A DNA stretch of 64,000 bases from Psoroptes ovis. Its lineage: Eukaryota > Arthropoda > Arachnida > Sarcoptiformes > Psoroptidae. Shown in pieces: positions 56,779 through 64,000 of this stretch. Position 1 is the first letter of the stretch. The number at the start of each line of letters is the position of its first letter. The stretch lies in NCBI GenBank assembly GCA_002943765.1, contig PQWQ01000004.1:1116001-1180000 (forward strand), in the 5' to 3' direction. A model generated the notes under the pieces. It was not told the DNA's origin. It made no database searches and saw nothing but the letters and a program-made list of their open reading frames with translations. The translations under genes and the position numbers were made by a program.

Positions 56779-59700
56779 TAGTAATCGAAACATTTTTCAA
56801 TTTCAAATATATGATTTTTTCACACATTTTTCATTCTCAGTTTTCTAATTCTTATTCGATTGCCCGAATTTTATTCGATCATTTTTAGTGATTCGGTTTC
56901 GACCATTCAGACCATAAGCATCACCAGAATTTTTAAAGATGTTGGTATCCTTGAATCGTTGAAATTCTGGGAAAATATTGAAATAAATAAAAATTGAATC
57001 ATTAAAAATCATTGAAGCAAAAATTTTTCAGAAGAAAATTTTGTACGAATTTTGAATTGAATTTAAGAAAAAAAATAAATTTAATCGATTTGAATTGAGG
57101 CAAAATAACAAAATTTTCAGAAAACAAATCATGTAAATCATCATCATGAAAAACACCATAGCAATCATCATGGTCTTGTGTATATACCTTTGAAAATCTT
57201 TCAAATTGAACAATAAAAATTGAATTTATTTATTTATTTATGAATTTTCTCTTCACAAATCACAGACATCTATGCATGCACACGAATTTCGTTGAAATTT
57301 ATCGTTCGATATCTGATGTACAGAACCAAAATATTTAAGAACCAAATCAACAAGAAAATCACAAGGAACAACCATAGATATCGACTAAAATTCCACACAA
57401 TAACATTAGTAACAATCAATTCATCGTGATTATATGTGAATAATGGGTAGAATAAATCAATAGAGTCTTTCAAATTTTAAAATTCAAACATTTAAAATTC
57501 AAAGTAATTCATGAATGAAAATTTCAATTTTCAATTTTTTGAAAATTTGCATTGAAAAAGCAAATACAGTGACAAACATGTAAAGATTTGATTTAAGATT
57601 TAATTGAACGTAGTGAAATTTGAAATTAAAGTAATTTCACTGATTTTTTTGAATTAATTTTCATTGATTTTTAATCAAAGAAAATGAGTGAATAAAGAAA
57701 ATAAACTGGAAAAATAAGAAATTTCAATGTTTAAGCTTGAAATATTTCAACAATTCTTGTTTTTTTCTCTGAAATTTCTAAAGAATTTCTGCTTATTTAT
57801 TCACATTTTTGCATCATTGATTCAAAATCGATAACAATTTCACATGTTCAACTCGTTTAAAAGTGTTTACAATGCAGAAAATTCATTTCTAATTGAAATT
57901 TTTGGCTTGAAAAATAAAAATTTGTGAAAATTTCTCGGAAAATTTCTCTGTTTAATTTTTCAATGAAGATTTTAATCCTTTTTTAAGCTTCTAAAAAAAT
58001 AATTTTCTTGTTCACAAAATGAATGAAATCAATTAATTTGAATGCACCCAGATATGTTGTAATGTTAATGTAGATTAATGTTGTATGATGTTGTTGTTGA
58101 TGATTCTAAATTTTGCTTGTTGTTTTTCAAATTAACAAAATAATCTTAATCATTATTTAATGAATTTATTGATTATCGACGAATGAAAGGCATTTATTTT
58201 GCCGAATTTTTTTTTATTTAAAGTTCAATTCAAAAGAAACTGAAATTTTCTTTGAATCAATTCAACTGAATCAATTCAATAGCTCAAAAGTAAGCAAAAT
58301 CAATCAGAATGGACCTTGTAAATCCTTGTACACAAATCGCACATGGACAAGATCGAAAACATTGAAACATCTACCATTGATATTCAATGATTTATTTTGA
58401 TTTGTTTTTTTTCTGGTTCTTTCTCCCTGTGTTTCTTCTGCCTGGCATCAATTACCGTATATATGTGTTTGTACTATGAAAATACAGTACTATTCCCATT
58501 TCGGTATTCGATGATATTGATGTTGTTGATAAGTAATAATAATAATAATCAAATGTTGTTATTTTCTGAATGATAAATTTATATTTTTGTATTTATTTGT
58601 GTTTGTATTTGTATTTGTATTGAATTTTTACATTCTTTCCAATCTTTCCATTTCTTTCAACATATTCTCACAAACAACAATAGATTCCCCAGTGTTTATT
58701 TCCATTTTATTTTATTTTTGTTATTTTGAATACAAGAATTTTTCTCTCTTGATTTCTTCTTTTGAATTTGAAATTCATCGATTTCAAGACATATATTACA
58801 AGCACACACAAACAAACAATTCGTCAATGAAACGTGCGATAATGATATGATAACAATAATAATAATGGATTTTCAATTGTCCAGTCAATTGTTCTCAAAG
58901 AATTGTTCCGAAGAAAAAGAAATTCAAAGAAATGTTTTGAAATTCAAAGAATTTCGAGGAAAAAAAATTTCGTTTCAAATTTTGAATTTTGAATTCGAGA
59001 ATTTCAAAAATTTCAAATTTTGATTTTTGAAGAATTTCCATGTCCCTCTCTCTCTGTGTTTGTATTCCAAAATAATGGCCAAATACAACCATTGCTGTTT
59101 GTAACAATCGGAATGAATATTGGAACAAACAAACAAACAAACACCAAACAGCACCTAACAACAAAAAAGTGTCAAAAAAAATTTGTAAAAATGAAAATTT
59201 GAAATTTCAAGAAAAATTTCAATTGATTTAAATGTGTGAAACGCTTTTTTCCTCTGAAATTTCCTTCAGATTTTTGTGAGTTTCTTTGAATTTCGATGAA
59301 TTTCTTCAAAATTTCTTTGAAATTTCTCCGGATTCCTTTCAAATTTCTTTAAAATTTCCCCCATTTTCTCCGAAATATTTCTCAGGAATCGTAAAATTCA
59401 AGCAATACTTGATGTTGTTTATTTTTATTTTGATTTTTTTCGGTATTTTAAATGAATTAAAATACATATAAATTGTGTTTATTGTATACAAATGGCCGGA
59501 AAATTTTGTTCTTTAAATTTGTTTTTCCCATTTTTCCCCATTTTTTCTCGAACAAATATATGTGTATGATATGTGTTCGTAAATTGATTTTTTCTATCAA
59601 ATCTATTGGAAAATTTCCATCATTTTTTCTGAAAAGATTTTGCTGCAAAAATATTCTTGAAAGAATTTCAGATTTTTGATTTTTTGAAGCCGTTAACTTG

Positions 59701-60827
59701 ATGATTTTTCGCGGAAATTCTATGTGAAATTCGAATCAATTTCTTGTTGAATTTTGACAATTTCAAGTGATTAAACTGAAAACAAAACAAATTGAAAAAT
59801 TAATCAAATTTCCAACTTCTAAAACTACAAACTCAATCGACAAATACATTTCATGAGTAATCTCACAAGTATGAAATGCAATGACAATTACCGAATGACA
59901 ATTTGTTCGTTCATGAAATTTAATGAATGGTAGAATTTATGGTCATAATTATTATTATTATCATAATCATTATTATTGTTGAAATACTTATGAATATTCA
60001 TATCGTAAAAAATTATTTTTCATTTCATTTCATTTTCATTATTTCAAATGAAATAATGACATAATCATGTCTATTCAACTTCAAAATAATAGTAAATTGA
60101 ATTATCTTTATTATTATTATGATTATTGTTGTCGTTCAGATGAAATGATCATCGCTTCCTATTTCAATTATGATTCAATATTTTAATCATTTTGAGTTTA
60201 TAGAAATTTTCTCTGTCCAATATTTCATATATGAAGATGAAAAAAGAGGGTCTTGAACATATGAATAAACCAGTGAGCGATTGACGCCCGCAAAAATGAG
60301 TATGGTACTCGTACTTGAATTCAAATGGTGCTGGTGATCGCTGTTATGTTTGATTGATGCACTATTAATTGTTCACGAATTTCTTAGAAAAGTCTCAATG
60401 ATTTTTCTTGTCCCTAATGATGATAAATACTTGTAGATTTAATTTGAGAAATTTGGAAAATTTAATTGAAAAATTTCAATTTAAAACTCATTTCATGAAC
60501 TCAATTTATGAATTCAATTGAAAAATTCAAATACTTGAACTCAATTATTTCATATCAATTAAATCACTTTAACCCTTTGTTTCCAAAATTTCCCGAGAAA
60601 AATTCCCAAGGAAAATTTTATCGAAAAAAAAATCATAAACTTTTTCAATTATCATCATCATAATCATCAAAATCTTGAAAATTATCCATATTCATTCATT
60701 CAGCAATACTTTCAAATATTTATATTCATATTTTCATCATCATCATCATTATTTTGTCATTTTATTTTTCATTATTATTGTTATATTTGTTGTGCAAAGT
60801 TCATTTTGCGTGTTTATTATTATTATA

Positions 60828-60907
60828 TGAGGTTGTCCGAAAAGTTCTTGCCGATTTCACAATAATTTTCTACGATATAACCGGCAAAAACTTTGTGGAC
60901 AACCTAT
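60828..60907 (-). mobile_element. Mariner-type MITE in an ATT run (reverse)
   Basis: 80 bp between TA and TA, with TATTATTATTA on the left and TTATTATAT on the right. Left TGAGGTTGTCCGAAAAG, right CTTTGTGGACAACC. Reversed loop TTCTACGATATAACC. Confidence 0.89.
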
Positions 60908-61070
60908 TATTATATGAAATGAAATAAATAATTTTTCCATATTTGAAAAGCATTAAAGATCTAACTTTGAAAATGAATGAATGACTGAATGAATGAATGA
61001 ATGAACAAAAGAAGAAAATATTAAATAATAAAATAGAAGAAAATTTCCCGGAAAACTTTTTATTATTTCT

Positions 61071-61136
61071 ATTATTATTATTATTATATCATCATAAGAA
61101 TCATTATTTCAATAATAATAATAATAATAATAATAA
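61071..61136. repeat. Inverted ATT/AAT microsatellite pair
   Basis: (ATT)n on the left and (AAT)n on the right are separated by about 27 nt, so the strands can fold back. Confidence 0.75.
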
Positions 61137-61284
61137 AAAGTCAAGAGAAAATTGAACCAAAAAATGATGATGATGAAGAAATTTAAAAATTCTTGTCTTC
61201 AGAATTGTCTAAACGCGCACAGACAAATATTTAGACATGAATTGAATGATTGAAATGAAACCAACACGAAATATGAATGAAATA

Positions 61285-61365
61285 TTAGGTTGTCCCATAA
61301 GTTCTTGCCATTTTTCGAATGAAAAAAAAATTCAAAAAACGGCAAGAACTTATGGGACAACCTAA
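61285..61365. mobile_element. Mariner-type MITE, AT-loop form
   Basis: 81 bp. TA on the left, CA on the right. Left CCCATAAGTTCTTGCC, right GGCAAGAACTTATGGG: perfect arms. Loop ATTTTTCGAATGAAAAAA. Confidence 0.92.
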
Positions 61366-63194
61366 CAATATGAATGAAAATAATAATAATAAAACTCTCA
61401 TGATAATTGTTTTATATTCATATTTATATTAATGAAATGTGAAAATGAAACAGAAAAAAATGGAAAAATATGAAATTGAAATTTATTTATTATCATTCAT
61501 ATATATTGAAGTGTATAGAATTGAAGATGATGAAGAATGATATTATTATTTGTTTTCCCATGTCTTATTGTTTCATTTCTTTTTTTGTAATATTTTTCTT
61601 CATATTTTTCTTCATATTTTCAACTCATTTCAGCATTCAATTCGGTGCTATTTCTTGTAAATATCGTCGTTAAGGGATCGAAAATTTATTTAACCGTATT
61701 CATATATGCATTTAAATATATGTATATTCACATTTGCTGTCATCTTTCCATAAGATCTAAGATCTAAGATCATCATTTTATCATCATTATTATTTTTGAT
61801 CATTTTCGTTTTCATTATTTTCATTAAATTTCAATATTTTTTCCATCATCTCCTTCGTCATTTCATTTTATTACATCTTATAAAAATGCATTGAAATTCT
61901 TATTCAGCTTTTATTCCATTCAATGATAATATAATCAACAAAATATGTAAATGTTTTTTGAAACAAAAAAAAAAACAATAACCATGAATAGAAATTTTAG
62001 ATTTTAAAAATTTTGAAAATTTTTGAAAATTTTTCAAAAATTTAAAATTCCAAGATGAATTTGAAAATTTTCAAAATTTTAAAAATTTAAATGAATTATT
62101 TTAAATAAGAAAAACAAATGAATATTTTGTTTTTCAATTTTTTGGCCAAAAAATTGAAATGATAATTGCTGCTGAAGAGATTTGAAAAATTTGAATATTC
62201 GTGAATTCTTTGAAAATAATCATTTTACGAATTCATTCATTTTTTATTTAAGAAAATTTCAAGAATTTCAATTTTTTCAAATTTCAAAATTTCAAATTTT
62301 CTAATTCCTTTGGAATATTTTTTTTTATTTATTTATTTATTTTCCCTTTGAAATTTAATATTAAATGATTTATTCTAAGAATATTCAGGAATATTCTCCA
62401 TTTTTCTCATTATTCCCTTTATTATTTTCAAAAATACACAAAATATACAAAAATGAATTGAAATTTGAATCAAGAAAATCCATTCACACATATTTCATTC
62501 ATTTCATTCATTTGTTTAATGTTTACCATTCAATTTAACATTTTGAATTGAAATGTAAATGTTTTCATCATTGCAATTCTCCTAATAATATTTTCTTCGA
62601 ATATTTTCACATTTATTTATTCATAAAATTAAATTATTCTTTTTGTTCCATTGAAATCGTCTCTCTCTCTCTCTATCTGTGATTCATACATTTTCATTGA
62701 TTAATTAATTTATTTCATTTCATTTCATTTTTGTTGCTTTGAAATTATTTTCTATTATTCAAAAATAAAGCAACTGTTTTTCAGCAGCAGCACCAAAAAA
62801 AGGCCAAACAGTCACAAATGATTGAAATTGTTCAACACAATCGTTTTTGTACTACACACAAATGCTGATGGTTGTTTGTGTGTGCTGAAATTTGGGTCTT
62901 TAAATTTATTTTTTCTTGGATTTTAAGAAAAATAATTTTTAACAGAGAAAAGAGATTCCGAAGGCAGATTCTAAGGCATTTTCTTCCATTTAGCAAGCAC
63001 AAAAGTACAAAAAAAAAATGAAAACAAATTTCATTACAAACCAAAATGGGGACAAACGAGAAAAAAAATTGAAAATTTGATTCAATTCTTTCAATTTCAA
63101 TTTAAAATTTCATTGTTTCAACTTTTGTTGAATGAAACAAAGAGAAAAAAAAGCCAAAATACAATTGAATGAAAATGAAATTTGAAACAAAATA

Positions 63195-63274
63195 TCTAGT
63201 TGTCCCATAAGTTTTTGCCGTTTTTTCTGATTTTTTTTATTCAAATGATGATAAGAACTTATGGGACAGCCTAA
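63195..63274. mobile_element. Mariner-type MITE, AT-loop form
   Basis: 80 bp between TA and TA. Left TCTAGTTGTCCCATAAG, right AAGAACTTATGGGACAGCC. The inner right arm has decayed to ATGATGAT. Confidence 0.87.
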
Positions 63275-63601
63275 TATACACTCATTTTGCTTCCAATGTA
63301 ATTCTATTGTGTGTGGTTTTGTCTTGTTATCACCATCAACCACCAGCCACGAACCACCATCGCCACCATCACCATCATCATCATCATCATCACCACCATC
63401 ACCAACCGACTAACCATAACCATCAACCATTATTCAATTATAATAATAATAATAATAAAATGGATAATAATATTACACAAATACACACAATACACACAAT
63501 CATATGCGAACACTAACTTTATGTTTCTGTTGTCTGAAACATATTGTCTTTATTATTATTATTATTATTATTACTGTTATTGTTATATGAGAAATAAAAA
63601 T

Positions 63602-63631
63602 TCAATTGAATTCAATTCAATTCAATTCAAT
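63602..63631. repeat. (TTCAA)n microsatellite
   Basis: About five TTCAA units preceded by a reversed half-unit (TTGAA), giving a small palindrome. Confidence 0.85.
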
Positions 63632-64000
63632 GGTGTCACATTAGTATTGTCTCTATTTTTATGGATCTTTGTCTTTATATGTGTGTTTAAATTTCTATTT
63701 AAAATGAATGAAACAAATGAAACAAATGAATTAAATAAATGAATGTTTGAAATGAAATGAATGAATGAATGAATCAAAGTAAAGTGAATCAAAGTAAAAT
63801 GAATGAATAAATGAATCAACGTGAAATGAATCAAATCAAATCAAATCATAATCATGTAATAATAATAATAATAATGACGATAATGACAATAGTATTCAAT
63901 TTGAATTGAAAGTAATCTTTTTCTGAATTGAATCAAATAAGTATCAAATGGTGATTTGAAATTAAAATCTGATGAAATTATTGATTGAAATGCACCATAT

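Larger units (their letters stand above)
55590..60827. other. AT-rich spacer, MITE-free after 56779
   Basis: No recognised gene. Contains AAT runs (56002-56023), TGTTTGTT runs, GTATTT repeats at 58590-58621, GAAATTT-rich self-complementary sequence at about 58925-59030, (CAAA)n at 59128-59142, and a moderately balanced patch at 60275-60355 that is open for about 57 codons on the - strand but without a start. Confidence 0.6.
60908..64000. other. AT-rich spacer, repeat-rich end of window
   Basis: Two MITEs and no recognised gene. Contains an ATT...AAT inverted pair (61071-61136), AAATTTT self-complementary sequence (about 61995-62095), (CT)n at 62658-62676, CAC/CAT runs at 63354-63404 whose apparent poly-His frame is only repeat, ATT runs at 63551-63573, (TTCAA)n at 63602-63631 and many TGAA runs after 63700. 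Confidence 0.65.

Noticed and set aside
60275..60355. Balanced-composition patch open on the - strand
   Set aside because: No ATG near the start, no convincing splice sites, and the peptide was not recognisable.
1927..63274. Regularly spaced palindromes suggesting a CRISPR-like array
   Set aside because: Spacing is irregular (hundreds to thousands of bases), orientation is mixed, TA duplications flank the copies, and the setting is eukaryotic.
1927..63274. TTAGG at MITE ends, which is the arthropod telomere unit
   Set aside because: Each occurrence is single and belongs to the terminal inverted repeat; there is no tandem TTAGG array.
63307..63516. ORF encoding a long poly-His run
   Set aside because: It is a CAC/CAT microsatellite read in one frame.

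Overview
This window looks like AT-rich, largely non-coding nuclear DNA from an animal, most likely an arthropod. The evidence is (1) about 48 copies of an ~80-bp palindromic mobile element with mariner-type ends and TA target duplications, (2) two animal-type non-LTR retrotransposons, and (3) very dense ATT, CAT, TGAA, GTT and CA microsatellites with long A/T runs. The overall texture would suit an acariform mite, but that is an impression from composition and cannot be confirmed here. There are no bacterial-style operons, ribosomal RNA, CRISPR arrays or convincing tRNAs.

Centre (28802-38216): a nested pair of non-LTR retrotransposons. Element A (+ strand, 28815-38203) carries ORF1 with zinc knuckles and ORF2 with endonuclease, reverse transcriptase and RNase H. 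It is flanked by a perfect 13-bp target duplication and ends in a hairpin plus an (ATC)n tail. Its ORF1 is split by element B (- strand, 29430-34362), flanked by a perfect 14-bp duplication. B has an intact ORF1, an intact ORF2 (endonuclease, reverse transcriptase, C-terminal zinc finger, no RNase H), a 3' hairpin, AATAAA and an (ATT)n tail. Both duplications are perfect and every ORF other than the split one is open, so both insertions appear recent, A first and then B. In each element ORF1 should supply the nucleic-acid-binding protein of the RNP and ORF2 the enzyme for target-primed reverse transcription.

Flanks (1-28801 and 38217-64000): AT-rich spacer seeded roughly once per kb with the ~80-bp elements (MITEs). 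Their outer arms begin TTAGGTTGTCC. The interiors fall into three loop forms: CGTAG-loop (30 copies, both orientations), AT-loop (13 copies, usually with CCCATAAG arms) and CATCTG-loop (3 copies). Two copies have unrelated interiors. No transposase gene is present, so they must have been mobilised in trans. None lies inside the 9.4-kb retroelement compound.

Host genes: none is certain. The best candidate is a short coding island on the - strand at 39477-39635, whose end weakly resembles the C-terminal half of the p25-alpha (TPPP) domain. A few other short islands of balanced composition (556-702, 8785-8889, 19987-20040, 50376-50446, 50946-51026, 54902-54988) could be small exons or short ORFs and are listed with low confidence. 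The rest of the flanks appears to be intergenic or intronic spacer.
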